From Meghimatium bilineatum (lineage: Eukaryota > Mollusca > Gastropoda > Stylommatophora > Philomycidae): a DNA stretch of 64,000 nucleotides. Location: assembly GCA_034231615.1 (NCBI GenBank), contig CM067298.1, forward strand, positions 29,704,127 to 29,768,126, given 5' to 3'. The notes under the pieces are model-generated. The model saw only the letters and a list, made by a program, of their open reading frames with translations, was not told the DNA's origin and did no database searches. This document shows positions 1 through 55,283 of this stretch, piece after piece (positions within the stretch are counted from its first letter, which is position 1; every line of letters starts with the position of its first letter). Position numbers and translations under genes: made by a program.

Positions 1-1015
1 TTATTCCTGTTATTAATTTTGCATCTTTCCGTATATTTCTTGCTGTAAGATGTGTTATTAGTTTTTCCTCTGTACGGCGTTGGTAAGTGTCCCAGTTAGC
101 CTTCTTGTAGTTCCAGCTAGCGATTTTGTGTTGTTGCTTTTCTGTCTTGTGGTTCCCCTTTATTGTTAATATTACGGGCTTGTGGTCACTCCCACCAAGC
201 TGTTGTGCCACTATTCTTTCTGTCACAAGTTGGATGTCCTCTGTTGCAATGGCAAGATCTGGAGTGCTCTGAGATTTCCATCGTCTGGAGTAAAAGGTTG
301 GCTCTGATAGATGTTCATTTATAAGGATTAGCCTATTTTCTATCATCCAGTCTTCTATTTCTTCTCCTCTCAAGTCCATAGTTGGGTAACCCCAGTTTGG
401 GGAATGACTGTTGAAATCTCCAACTATAATATGATTTGATGATGTGAGAGGTATTGTCCTGAGGTGTAATTTTTTGTTGTTTGGGCAGTAGAAATTTGTG
501 ATAATCAGTGGTTCTGGGGTTGTATGTAATTTGATGGTGAGATGTTCTGAGTCCTCTGGGTTACGTGCGATTTCTGTAGTAGGTATGTTATTTCGTACCA
601 TTGTGATGATCCCTCCTTTGTGGCCTAATCTATCTAATCTGAAGCATTCAAAACCTCTGATGGAGAATCTGTTGCTGTCATTAAGATGTGTCTCCTGAAT
701 GCACAAGACATCAATCTTTTGCTTTTGAAGGAAATTCTGCAGTTCTAGTTTCTTCTTAGCCACACCCTCACTGTTCCACTGCATAATTTTGATTGTGTTT
801 TTGTTGTCATGATTGGTTTGGCCGGTTGCTCTACTCTGTTTAATCCCGGGTCCCCGATACACAGAGTCATCATCAGTAGCTTTTGGTGGACCCATTCGAG
901 GCTGGGGGTCCTGAGCTCCTCCTGCCTGGCGATGAATCACAGGGGCAGCCCCACTTCGTGTAACGAATCCGAGCATAGTCATTAACTGTATAATGCGTAC
1001 ATGTCCCATTTCCAT
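1..1015 (-). CDS. LINE ORF2, N-terminal APE-type endonuclease, partial at left edge
   Basis: The minus strand is open without a stop from an ATG at 1015 to the window edge, 338 codons. From the internal Met at 784 (MQWNSEG) the translation is a typical APE-like endonuclease of a jockey/pol-like non-LTR retrotransposon: IQETHL supplies the catalytic Glu, VGDFNSHSPNWG the Asp/Asn pair, and GGSDHKPV the terminal Asp-His. After it comes the linker ASWNYKKANWD that leads toward the reverse transcriptase, which lies outside the window. About 75 residues before the endonuclease are proline- and glycine-rich and may be a real N-terminal extension or read-through of a 5' region; the start is therefore uncertain. 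No frameshift is seen in 1 kb, so this copy is much younger than its relatives at 2021-3965, 7245-8503 and 39165-40912. The product would nick target DNA for target-primed reverse transcription. It is a transposon gene, not a host gene. Confidence 0.82.
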   Translation of the reverse strand, partial: MEMGHVRIIQLMTMLGFVTRSGAAPVIHRQAGGAQDPQPRMGPPKATDDDSVYRGPGIKQSRATGQTNHDNKNTIKIMQWNSEGVAKKKLELQNFLQKQKIDVLCIQETHLNDSNRFSIRGFECFRLDRLGHKGGIITMVRNNIPTTEIARNPEDSEHLTIKLHTTPEPLIITNFYCPNNKKLHLRTIPLTSSNHIIVGDFNSHSPNWGYPTMDLRGEEIEDWMIENRLILINEHLSEPTFYSRRWKSQSTPDLAIATEDIQLVTERIVAQQLGGSDHKPVILTIKGNHKTEKQQHKIASWNYKKANWDTYQRRTEEKLITHLTARNIRKDAKLITGI

Positions 1016-1571
1016 TGCTGGGTACCCACGCCTGTTCAGGCTGACATGTTCCGTCTTCGGTGAGGGAAGTTATGGAGTCTTCCTATCCATGTTCTTGGAC
1101 ATCCTAGCACTGCCCGCAAGACATCGGAGGTTTGTGGAGTGGACTTCTCCTATTTTACTATCAGGGTTGTCTCCCATAGCCTCTCCATCTCCCGATGGTG
1201 ACTGCAAGGCAGCAATTTTTTGGGGAAAAAAAAAATCCCCCCCCCCTTTCCCAACGTGCTCCTGGCATGGAGTTGTAACTCCACACCAACAGCGTGAGCT
1301 TATAGCGGCTCATACTCGCTTGAAGCTGCCCGTCACTGGACACATGGGGTATTTCAGTGGGGATATCAGCACCGACTGATATCCCGCCCCGTCCTGGTAG
1401 GCAACAGCACCGGTTTCGTCCGCGGCTGCTTAATTGCAGCAAACACTCCATATATGGACATTTATGGAGTGCCCTCCACCATCCGCCACCTGTGGACGCG
1501 CCTGGTAGGGGTCGGTAGCCCCCCCCAGGATATATGGTTATAACGATCATCATCCAACCTTGCAAAGACAT
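1016..1571 (-). other. Likely 5' region or ORF1 remnant of the adjacent LINE
   Basis: Immediately upstream of the endonuclease ORF, the minus strand is open from about 1230 to a TAA at 1074-1072, ending in the peptide MSKNMDRKTP. A second 136-codon frame covers 1571-1161 but is glycine- and tryptophan-rich with no recognisable domain. Runs of A and C near 1227-1247 would cause frameshifts. The stretch is more GC-rich than its surroundings, as LINE 5' ends often are. This could be a short ORF1 or untranslated leader; no zinc knuckle was seen. Confidence 0.3.
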
Positions 1572-2020
1572 TAGCTTTAAAATGGACCTTACAAACTATT
1601 TTTTATCTTTATATTTTTTGGGGGATTAAAGTTGCGGATCTAGGTCTGTTTATTCAATCTATTCTTAGAACATATTTACACAGTGCTAGATCTGTCACAG
1701 TGGCAATCTCCATCCATTTTATAGTGGTTTGTACCACTTTTTTGCCTGCGTAACTTTGTCCCAAAAAATGGGCAAAGTGATTTTTTTTACATATGTTCAG
1801 AAATTCTCATTCTACTTTCTACACATTATTGTATGTTTTCAACCATCACTAATATAAGATGGATGGATAAGCTATACCCTGATGGCAGTGTGGTCTCTCA
1901 TAGTTAAGTCTAGTTGTCAATACGTAAAAATGTGAAAAGTGTAACGCTTTTCCCCGGCTACCCTATATGTTACTGCAGAGTTGGTTTTGTCCTATTCTCA
2001 GACATAGAATTGTTGTTTGT
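1572..2020. other. Intergenic, nothing recognised
   Basis: AT-rich sequence between two LINE relics. No coding frame, tandem repeat or dispersed repeat shared with the rest of the window was recognised. Confidence 0.5.
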
Positions 2021-3965
2021 TCTGGTCTACTCATAATTGATAGTCATCTTGTATTGGTGTTTGTGGTTTTCTGAGAGATTCTGTCATTTTATTTTTTTTC
2101 TGATGGTAAGTTATTGGTACATCTGGTTGGTTGTCGGTAGTACCCTCCTAAGTGAATGATCTACTCTTTCATTTCCTGGAATTCCACAGTGAGATGGTAT
2201 CAACTGCATGGCTACCTTATACTCCATCCAGTTTCTTAGACTGGAGCTCTTGGAGTACTGATCTTTCATCTGTCAGAAATACCACAAACTGTGAACCAAG
2301 ATTGGATTTCAACAGTTTTTCTGTTGCAATCTTGATTACTCGAATTTCTGCATCATAATTATCACACAATTTTCCTCTTTATACTTTAATGGTATCTCTA
2401 GCTATCTCTAGTGTTTTGGTACTCTGTATATACTCTTGCTTCTCCATTTCTTGCTGCATTTTGTATTGAAACATCTTCCAACTCCCTCCTTCCCATGATG
2501 CTTAATGACATAAGTCGAAATGACAATAGATATAGATAGATCGATTTCCATAGCTTCATGGTGTCTCTTTCTAGGTTCAGAAACACTGTTTTTTTTTTAA
2601 TTTTCAGCTACTCCACCTGACTTATAATTTGGCCCTTTGAAATTTGCCTTAGATTGCTAATATTTATTATAGTTTTCTTGACTTGGACTGTTTTCTGCCT
2701 GCTTGTGGGATGTTTCACATCATTTTGCATGTTCTCTGGTTCATTATTCCAATCGAGTTTGTGGTATACTGGTCCCTGAAGGAATTGTTTTGTCATCTGC
2801 CTGTAGTATACATTTATTAAATTCATTTACTGCCTTATTGATGTCTCTTTGTCCACTTATCAGATTTCTAGCTAATACACTGCTTAAGTGTTTGTACATT
2901 TTCCAGTTTGCCTTCTTGTAGTTCCACTTGATAAGTGTGCTGCTCTCCCTCATAAATTTATTTTCTACAGTTAAAAAGACTGGTCGATGATCACTGCCTC
3001 AAAGCTGATCGATGTTCCATTTCAAATCTTGTGAGTTGAATGCCAGGTCTGGTGTAGAGCGTGTGCAATGATCTTGAGCAGAAGGTTGGTGGATCGACTG
3101 AATGATATTTTACCGCTAGTCCATTTTTGTCCTGTTGGCTTTTAAGTTCCTTGCCTCTCTTGTCCATGTGATTATAACTCCAGTTCTGTGAGTGGCTGTT
3201 AAAGTATCCACACGATTAGTCCTATTTTACTTGGATTGTGTGTAGTTTTGGAGATGGATTCTGTGCTTTCTGTTTTGAGATGAAGCTTCTTAGTATTCTG
3301 CCCCTTTCATATATGATTCTAGCTGATATGCACTGATGTTGTTCTGCACAAGTGTCACATATTGCACCCTTTCTTCTGTCTTTTTTATCTAATCAGAAGC
3401 ACTGATAGCCTCTGACATATCTTTGTTTAGATGTACTTTTTGTGGACAGTATATATTTACCTGTTCTTCGTACATATTTTCTAGTTTTCTTACTGTAGCC
3501 ATAGTTTTTGCAGTAAACACCTTCATCATTCTAGAGCATTATTTTAAGTGGTTGTCTGTTTTTTGGGGCCATTTTCTCTTTTCTCTTGTTTTCTGGTTCC
3601 TACTGACACTTTAGAAGACTTTCCAGTAATTAGAGTTAGGCCTTTTCAAGGTGCCAGGCCCTACACCTAGTCTGGATGTCTGTCACAAGGTACACGCCAT
3701 AACAGTTACCATATATAATTTAATGGTGCTTGTGTATGTGTGACCACCTGATTGATGTCGTGACTTGACTGGTCGCCTCCACCTTTAGCATCTGTGCTTA
3801 CTGGTGCAGACTGTGGTCTTGTTCGATTAATAGAGGGCCTGGCTAGTCTTAGTTTTCAGTCTCTGTTGGCTGAGCTAAGCCCCCTCATATCTGCAGTAAG
3901 AAGCTGTCCTCGATGTGGATATTACTGCCTGATATTAAAATAACATTCTGTGAACGCAAGACAAG
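2021..3965 (-). mobile_element. Decayed RNase H LINE with the reverse transcriptase deleted
   Basis: Read on the minus strand, order is: a 5' leader segment (3965-3650), endonuclease remnants (3440-2950), the post-endonuclease linker IKWNYKKANWKMYK near 2920-2880 (close to ASWNYKKANWD of the copy at 1-1015), then directly RNase H pieces: QNAARNGEARVYTEYQN near 2450-2400, a VVFLTDERSVLQEL-like stretch near 2290-2245, and SHCGIPGNE near 2195-2170. The whole reverse transcriptase is missing, so the copy lost about 2 kb internally around 2600. Many stops and frameshifts make it non-functional. The leader at 3965-3760 is shared with the leaders at 7245-7440, 37380-37560 and 40745-40912. Confidence 0.7.
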
Positions 3966-4387
3966 TAGCCTGAAGATTGACCGACTAGAAAAGATTGTGT
4001 ATGTTCCTGTTTTATATTACTACGTATCAAGTACTGATAATGTTTAATGGAGAAAATAAATGTCATTTAATTAGATATCCATAAACTTTAATCATCTATA
4101 ACTTTCTGTTATCATTTTTATCCATTAGATCATATTTATTGTTTCTCTATATTGATCATATTCTCTATATGTGCTAAGACTGACTATGTTACTCTGATAA
4201 TTGTTCACACTGAGTACTAGTAATTTCTGTTCTTAAAATTACTGTCACACTAAACTTGTCTAACTGTCATGTACATTCATCCTTCCATACGCAACATAAT
4301 GAAATAAGTAATCTGTTCTCTTAAATTTAAATTTATTCATTAAAATATGACAAATATTTGGGAATGTAATATCATGGTTACATTATG
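3966..4387. other. Intergenic, nothing recognised
   Basis: AT-rich DNA without a supportable ORF or repeat; it ends where the mariner-terminus tandem copies begin. Confidence 0.5.
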
Positions 4388-4551
4388 CCATACAAAGGGC
4401 ATTCAGAAAGTAATGTCATGATTAGGTTATGGCATATGAGGGGCATTCAAAAAGTAATGTCCTGATTAGGTTATGGCATATGAGGGGCATTCAGAAAGTA
4501 ATGTCATGATTAGGTTATGGCATATGAGGGGCATTCAGAAAGTAATGCACC
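4388..4551. repeat. Four tandem copies of a mariner terminal repeat
   Basis: A unit of about 43-48 bp recurs four times: GGGCATTCAGAAAGTAATG followed by a TGATTAGGTTATGGCATATGAG spacer. The last copy is the true left end of the mariner element at 4528-5464; the three preceding copies repeat the terminus plus flanking DNA. The second copy has CAAAAAG in place of CAGAAAG. Confidence 0.8.
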
Positions 4552-5464
4552 ACATTGATTTTCTCAGGGACTTTATTCAAATAACATGAAATTAATATAC
4601 AATATATATATGGATATGTCATATAAACATCTGTATTATTCAATAGAATCCCCCATCAACTAGCATAGTTTTATGCCACCGCAAGACAAGTGCATATATT
4701 CTTTATTCGTACCAGATTTTGTCTTGATCGTGCAGCCATTTCTTCGCTGCATGAATCACTCCATCATCTGAAAACCTTGTCCCACGTAGTGAATCATTAA
4801 GTGGACCAAATAGATGAAAATCAGAGGGTGCCAAATCAGAACTATAGGGTAGAACTGTCCAACATAATTTAGTGATGCTTCCTGTGTTACCAGACTTGTG
4901 TAAGGGTGTGCATTATCATGAAGGTGAAGCAGGTCTACTAGATTCTTGTGAACCCAAATTCTGCAGAAATGTCTTGAGTTTTTTCAATGTCTTAATGTAA
5001 GCTTTCTAATTGATTGTCACACCAGAAACACACCTTTAATGTCCCAAAAGACAGTGATCATAACTTTTCTTGCAAAAGTTGTATTGAATTTTATTCTCTT
5101 CGTGGTGATTGTGGTTGATGCTACTCCATTGACTTGTCTTTATGTCTCAGGTTCAACATGATGTGCCCAGAGACTGACAGTACCCCTGTAACTGAAAAAC
5201 TTCCATACACATCACATAGAAGTTTGTGGATGTTTACAATAGTTTCCTTCTCTGCAATGAAAAATTCAGTCACAATTTGCTGCTTTTAATGCAAATTGTG
5301 AACAGACTCCATTTCAATAATTTAGTGCAACCATATTATTTAGCAGATTAGTGAAACTTGGTGGTAGAAATCAGCACATGCCATATTTGCAAAATTCAAT
5401 GCTTCTATCTTTATTAGCTGAGAAACTCAATTTGGTGTAGGACTATTACTTTCTGAATTACCCT
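4528..5464 (-). mobile_element. Degraded mariner-type DNA transposon
   Basis: The ends are inverted: GGGGCATTCAGAAAGTAATG at 4528 and, on the other strand, GGGTAATTCAGAAAGTAATA from about 5464. Minus-strand translation across frameshifts gives mariner/IS630-superfamily transposase pieces. These include a FCKKSYDHCLLGH-like stretch near 5080-5040, HDNAHPYTS near 4920-4890 (second catalytic Asp), and a SDLAPSDFHLFGPL-like region near 4850-4800, followed by a RGTRFSDDGVIHAAKKWL-like C-terminus near 4790-4725. The element is about 940 bp, shorter than the usual 1.3 kb, so N-terminal sequence has been lost. Numerous stops show it is dead. A second, differently truncated mariner lies at 52590-53330. 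Confidence 0.8.
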
Positions 5465-5699
5465 TGTATTTTGAGAATTGATATTTTATTATTCCCCGAG
5501 TAGACAGATATCTTTTATTTATTTATCCTTTGTCTTTCTTGTCTGCCTTCCTGCAGGAAAGAAATAGTTGCTTCTCTTGTAATGAATTGTCCAAAACCGT
5601 TGAGATTTGAGACTCTACTAGTAATTTAGTTTAGTTATTATCAATATAGTTCTTGGAGTCAAGGGGGCAGTCAAGCTCCTCCACAAGACAATGTGAAAC

Positions 5700-6500
5700 A
5701 GGAGGAAATTTCATTTAAATACCACCGCCATGAAAAATATAGAAAGTAGAGAATTGTATCTAAACAATGTCTATAGCACAGCATGTAGACCGTAGACATT
5801 ATTTTCTAACCACCCCTACCATGATAAGTTATAGACACCAGAGTAATTCATTTAAATATTTGTACTATCACAAGTTAAGGACATCATAGAATTTCATTTA
5901 AATATTTGTACTATCACAAGTTAAGGACATCATAGAATTTCATTTAAATATTCATACCATGACAAGTTAAAGACAATAGAGAGAATTTCATTTATACATT
6001 TCTGCCATGACAAAGTTACAGACAATAGAAAGAATTTCATTTATACATTTCTGCCATGACAAGTTACAGACAATAGAAAGAATTTCATTTATACATTTCT
6101 GCCATGACAAGTTACAGACAATAGAAGGAATTTCATTTATATATTTCTGCCATGACAAGTTACAGACAATAGAAAGAATTTCATTTATACATTTCTGCCA
6201 TGACAAAGTTACAGACAATAGAAAGAATTTCATTTATACATTTCTGCCATGACAAGTTACAGACAATAGAAGGAATTTCATTTATATATTTCTGCCATGA
6301 CAAGTTACAGACAATAGAAAGAATTTCATTTATACATTTCTGCCATGACAAGTTACAGACAATAGAAGGAATTTCATTTATATATTTCTGCCATGACAAG
6401 TTACAGACAATAGAAAGAATTTCATTTATACATTTCTGCCATGACAAGTTACAGACAATAGAAGGAATTTCATTTATATATTTCTGCCATGACAAAGTTA
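5700..6500. repeat. 48-bp minisatellite
   Basis: About eleven well-conserved copies of a 48-bp unit (containing TTTCTGCCATGACAAGTTAC and GACAATAGAA) lie between 5960 and 6500, with older degenerate units of about 50 bp from 5700 to 5960. Because 48 is a multiple of three, both strands read open across the array; these frames are artefacts, not genes. Two unit types alternate: AAAGAATTTCATTTATACAT and AAGGAATTTCATTTATATAT. Confidence 0.93.
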
Positions 6501-6710
6501 CAGACAGTAGAGACACATCATGACTGACAAGGAGACACATTATGACTGATAAGATAGAGTCCGTAGAGATTTATAATGACTGACAAGATGGAGACAGTAG
6601 AGACATATCATGATTGACAAGGCAGAGACATATCATGACTGACAAGGTAGAGACAGTAGAGATTCATCATGATTGATAAAATGGAGACAGTAGAGAATGT
6701 CTTCTAAAAC
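6501..6710. repeat. Degenerate minisatellite continuing from the 48-bp array
   Basis: Units of about 34 bp of the form GACAGTAGAGACATATCATG followed by ACTGACAAGG repeat imperfectly. They share CATGAC...ACAGTAGA with the 48-bp unit, so the array probably decayed or switched unit at this edge. Confidence 0.65.
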
Positions 6711-7031
6711 ACCTACTTTACTTTACATACTAGTTAGCTAATTTGTTTCTAATTTAGACTGGATGCCCAACCTTGTGATATGATATGAGTTATGACCACC
6801 AAGTCATATGATAGTGGGAAATAAGTATTTTCTTTCTATTTCAGTAGACATAGAATAGTCAGCTTTCAAAAGAGATGTTTGTTAATTTTGATTTGTGTCA
6901 GATTAATTTTTTTGTAAAAAAAACTGAACATTCCGCACTGTAGTTGCTAATGTTTTGAAATTAAAGATACATTTGTAATATTCTGTTTTTGTTTTACTGA
7001 TTTCCACATGTGAAACATACTGTTTGCATTC

Positions 7032-7155
7032 ATTGTCAAACTTTCACCAGATCTATGGTAGCAGGACAATGGTCATACTAGATTTATAGCAGGATGTAGT
7101 CCAGACAATGAAAACATGCTGTGTTGCCTTTTATTTGTGCCAATAGTCTGTTTTA
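7032..7155 (-). repeat. SINE-like repeat family A, diverged copy
   Basis: Contains the family A signature on the minus strand: TAGCAGGATGTAGTCCAGA, then a TTTATTTGTGCCAATAG block. Orientation is assigned so that the GAA-rich tail of better copies is the 3' end. Confidence 0.6.
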
Positions 7156-7244
7156 CGACTTCCAATGAACGGTTGACATCTGTAACCATATCGCTAGTAG
7201 GACATCCATACGAGAGAACTAGTTTCTGTACTACAAGTTGATCA

Positions 7245-8503
7245 CTCAAAGCTAATCACAGTCAAGCACCCCATCAAGGCCAGCACCGTGCAGTGGTGAT
7301 GGGGCTTAGTTCAGCCATCAGGGACTGGAAACTAAGACTGGTCGGGCAGTCCCATTCGAGCAGGACCATAGTCCTGCCCAAGTAAGCAGAGTGCTGAAGA
7401 CGGAGGCATCCAGCCAAAAGGCGCACAGATAATCAAGATGCCACGCACAAAACACAATGGATAAAAGAAGCAGTTTTATCCATCAAGCTAAACGACTCCG
7501 CAGACAACTTACAGACCTATATGAAGTTGACATCCCCTTAAGGCCTGTACCAGAACAAACCCCCTGGAGTGAAAGACATGGAATGCCAATATACATTCAG
7601 ACCCATGTGAAAGGAATACTAAGCGAGGATGAACAGAACAGTGTGCAGCGAAGGACAGTCACCCTCAGTTTCCTGGATGAGGAATATCCACAAGATATAT
7701 GGGTCAGAGTATACACAGATGGGTCAGCACAGAATGCCGTGAGGAATGAAGGTGCAGGTGTATATATAGAATATCCACACAAGCCTAGAGATATAATCAG
7801 AACACCGACAGGAAAATTCTGCAATAATTATGATGCAGAAATCCAGGCAATTAGTGTGTAAAAAAAACTGCTGAACTCCAACTCTGACCTACAGCCTGTG
7901 GTATTCCTGACAGATGCAAGGTCAGTGCTTCAAGCTCTCCAGTCTGGAAAACTAACAGACTTGAAAAAACTACTTAGCGAATTGTCTTGCCAGTATAGGG
8001 TAACCATGCAGTGGATACTCTCTCACTGTGGAATACCAGGAAATGAAAAAGCAGACCAACTGGCTAAGGAAGGTGGTGCCGAAGTCCAACCAGATATACA
8101 AATCACCTACCATCAGAAAAAAACAGATGATCAAGTCAATAAGAAAGCCACAAACACCAACACAAGATGACTATCATATTATGAACAGACCAGAACAAGT
8201 TATAATTCTACGTCTCAGAACAGGACACAACTGACTCCGCAGTCACATGTATACAAAGTTCAAGATTGGCAACATGGCCATGTGTACATGTGGACAGGCA
8301 GCACAGAGTGCCAAACATATACTTCAAGAGTGTTCTGAGCATGAAACGCTGAGGCAGACATATTGTCCAGAGGAAACAACACTGGAATCAAAGCTATATG
8401 GGACACTGTATGAACTACAAAAGACAGTGAGTTTTATTAAGGAGACAGAATTACAGATATAGACATGTTTCAAGTGAACTAAAGATGAAGAAGAAGAACA
8501 GTC
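7245..8503 (+). mobile_element. RNase H LINE, internally deleted (leader joined to RNase H and C-terminus)
   Basis: The 5' leader (7245-7440) is shared with three other LINE relics. It is followed by a frame from 7457 giving the end of the reverse transcriptase region and an RNase H domain: VYTDGSA near 7712 (first Asp), YDAEIQAI near 7830 (Glu), VVFLTDARSVLQAL near 7898 (Asp) and SHCGIPGNEKADQLAKEGG near 8020-8075 (final Asp). A single in-frame TAA at 7859 separates two pieces in the same frame. After a frameshift near 8165, the C-terminal CxC-HILQEC region ends at 8462. The element finishes in GATGAAGAAGAAGAAC at about 8490-8503. The endonuclease and most of the reverse transcriptase are gone. 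It is a good reference for the 3' half of this family. Confidence 0.82.
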
Positions 8504-9642
8504 AAGCACTCTTGACGTTGCTGTTGTCTGTCTCGCTATTGACTTAACCAACACAAGTGTAGCATATGAACCAGGCAATTCATCCTTACCGTCAAATGAA
8601 GTTGTTTAAGGAAAGTCACTAGTGCCTTATAGTCAGAAAATTCAAATGATATCATTCAATATCAAGATGAATGTCCTGGTTTATTTCATATTTTTTTCCT
8701 TCACTAGAATCTGACAGAGATCATTATACTTTGTGATGTCCTGAAGGACTACAATAAACTCACCTATAGGCCCTATGTGGTGAAAGTTCATCCCACAGAG
8801 CATCTTTCAGGTATAGGCCTAATCAGTTTTACCTTTATCTCCAGCTGTACTTCACCATATAAGCCCATGCCATCTTAGTACTCAATATCATGTTAAAACA
8901 TCCGGGAGGGGCGCGCACATTCCCCCTTTCCTTTTTTTTTCTTAATCTACAAGCTTGAGTAAGTATATTCACAACTGCACGACTGACAGTTCTATTCCTC
9001 TTTTTGTTAAGGAACATTCTTTTAAATCCGAGAAGATGTTCATTTAGGACAATGTCACGTTTCAGTGTTAGCTTCTTTATTTAAAAAGACATGGCAAAAG
9101 AATCATCACTCTCACTCAATTGTGCCTACTGTTTCTTGTAATTAGATCAATAAAGATATTATGAACCACCATCATAGTACACGGTTTCCGTTTCCCAAAA
9201 GTGCTCATCTGCCTAATCAATGGGTGACTAGAAACCGCCTGACTAGCGTTGCCTACCGCACTTGCTCAGTAGCGTTGTCGCCATTCCTCTACTTTCCTAG
9301 AGCATGAGCCTTGGTACCATACTTCCTGATGGCTGGTTAAATCACGGGAGTAATTTTTATTTCAAACCACAAATAACAGTGGATTCGAAACCCGAGCTTG
9401 TTAGACAGCGTGCGAATAAAATTAACACTACACTACCGTAGCTCCCATTGAGTTCAGTTTATATCAGCAATAGGCATATGTGCTCACATATGTACCCCAA
9501 GCCCCGCTGCACCTCTCCCCTCCTCAAATAGTATTTAAAAAATCTCACAAATTGAAGGGAATGGTTGTGTTTAAAAAAAAAAAATCATAGTCGTGTCTAC
9601 AATCATGACCTTCTCTATTAAAGACCTTTCACCAGAATTAAT
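8504..9642. other. Intergenic, nothing recognised
   Basis: No coding frame or known repeat. A modestly GC-richer patch at about 9180-9320 contains several CpGs and could belong to the hexokinase upstream region, but no promoter element is clear. Confidence 0.4.
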
Positions 9643-9748
9643 TAGACCTTCATTTGTAACGTTTTTGACTAGTGTAGTCCTTTCGGTTGGTTACTATACT
9701 TGGAATCGCCTGGGATATTTTTAGCATGATTTCCAAGTATACAAATAG
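9643..9748. mobile_element. Half copy of a hairpin MITE
   Basis: Shares CTTCATTTGTAACGTTTTTG, the central ACTTGGAATCGCCTGGGATA and TTTCCAAGTATACAAATAGT with the long hairpin element at 59630-59793. The left arm and loop are present but the right arm breaks off after about 20 bases. Confidence 0.65.
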
Positions 9749-10177
9749 TCTATCTATTGTCTTTTCTCCGCTTTTGCTGTGACATGGTTTGTGACCCAGT
9801 CTGTGCATGCATGCTTAAGGTTTGTGGCCTTTTCAGCATAACCACAACTGCTGATTTCGCCTCAGTTCTTTTGCCAGTCAGCAGACAACACAACCTGTTC
9901 AATGATCTTAACTTACCCTGCAAATGCAGTTGACCCACTGACCTCACTTATCTCGTTTTAGATTCGGGTATCTTCGTAAGATGTCGGAGAGGAGGGACAC
10001 GAACCTTGTTAATATTAATAAGGTCAAGGTCTAAGTCTGCAGTTAGTATTTGCACACGTCTCATGTTTTGATGTTTAGTCGAGGTTAGCACTCGGAAAGG
10101 AAAGTTGGTGTTATCAGTTTGTGTATATTTGAGTTCATTGTTTGTGGTTCAGGATTGTATCATCATATAGTCCAAAG
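9749..10177 (+). promoter_or_regulatory. Probable hexokinase promoter and 5' UTR region
   Basis: This is the DNA immediately upstream of the hexokinase start codon. There is no TATA box at a convincing position, and the transcription start cannot be placed from sequence. An additional upstream non-coding exon cannot be excluded. Confidence 0.3.

Positions 10178-55283
<45,106 letters not shown>

Noticed and set aside
1161-1571. 136-codon minus-strand frame as a standalone gene
   Set aside because: Gly/Trp-rich, no domain, overlaps homopolymer runs, and sits where a LINE 5' region is expected.
5988-6540. Long open frames on both strands across the 48-bp repeat
   Set aside because: The period is a multiple of three, so any unit without a stop stays open. 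Both strands are open simultaneously and there is no codon bias or splice context.
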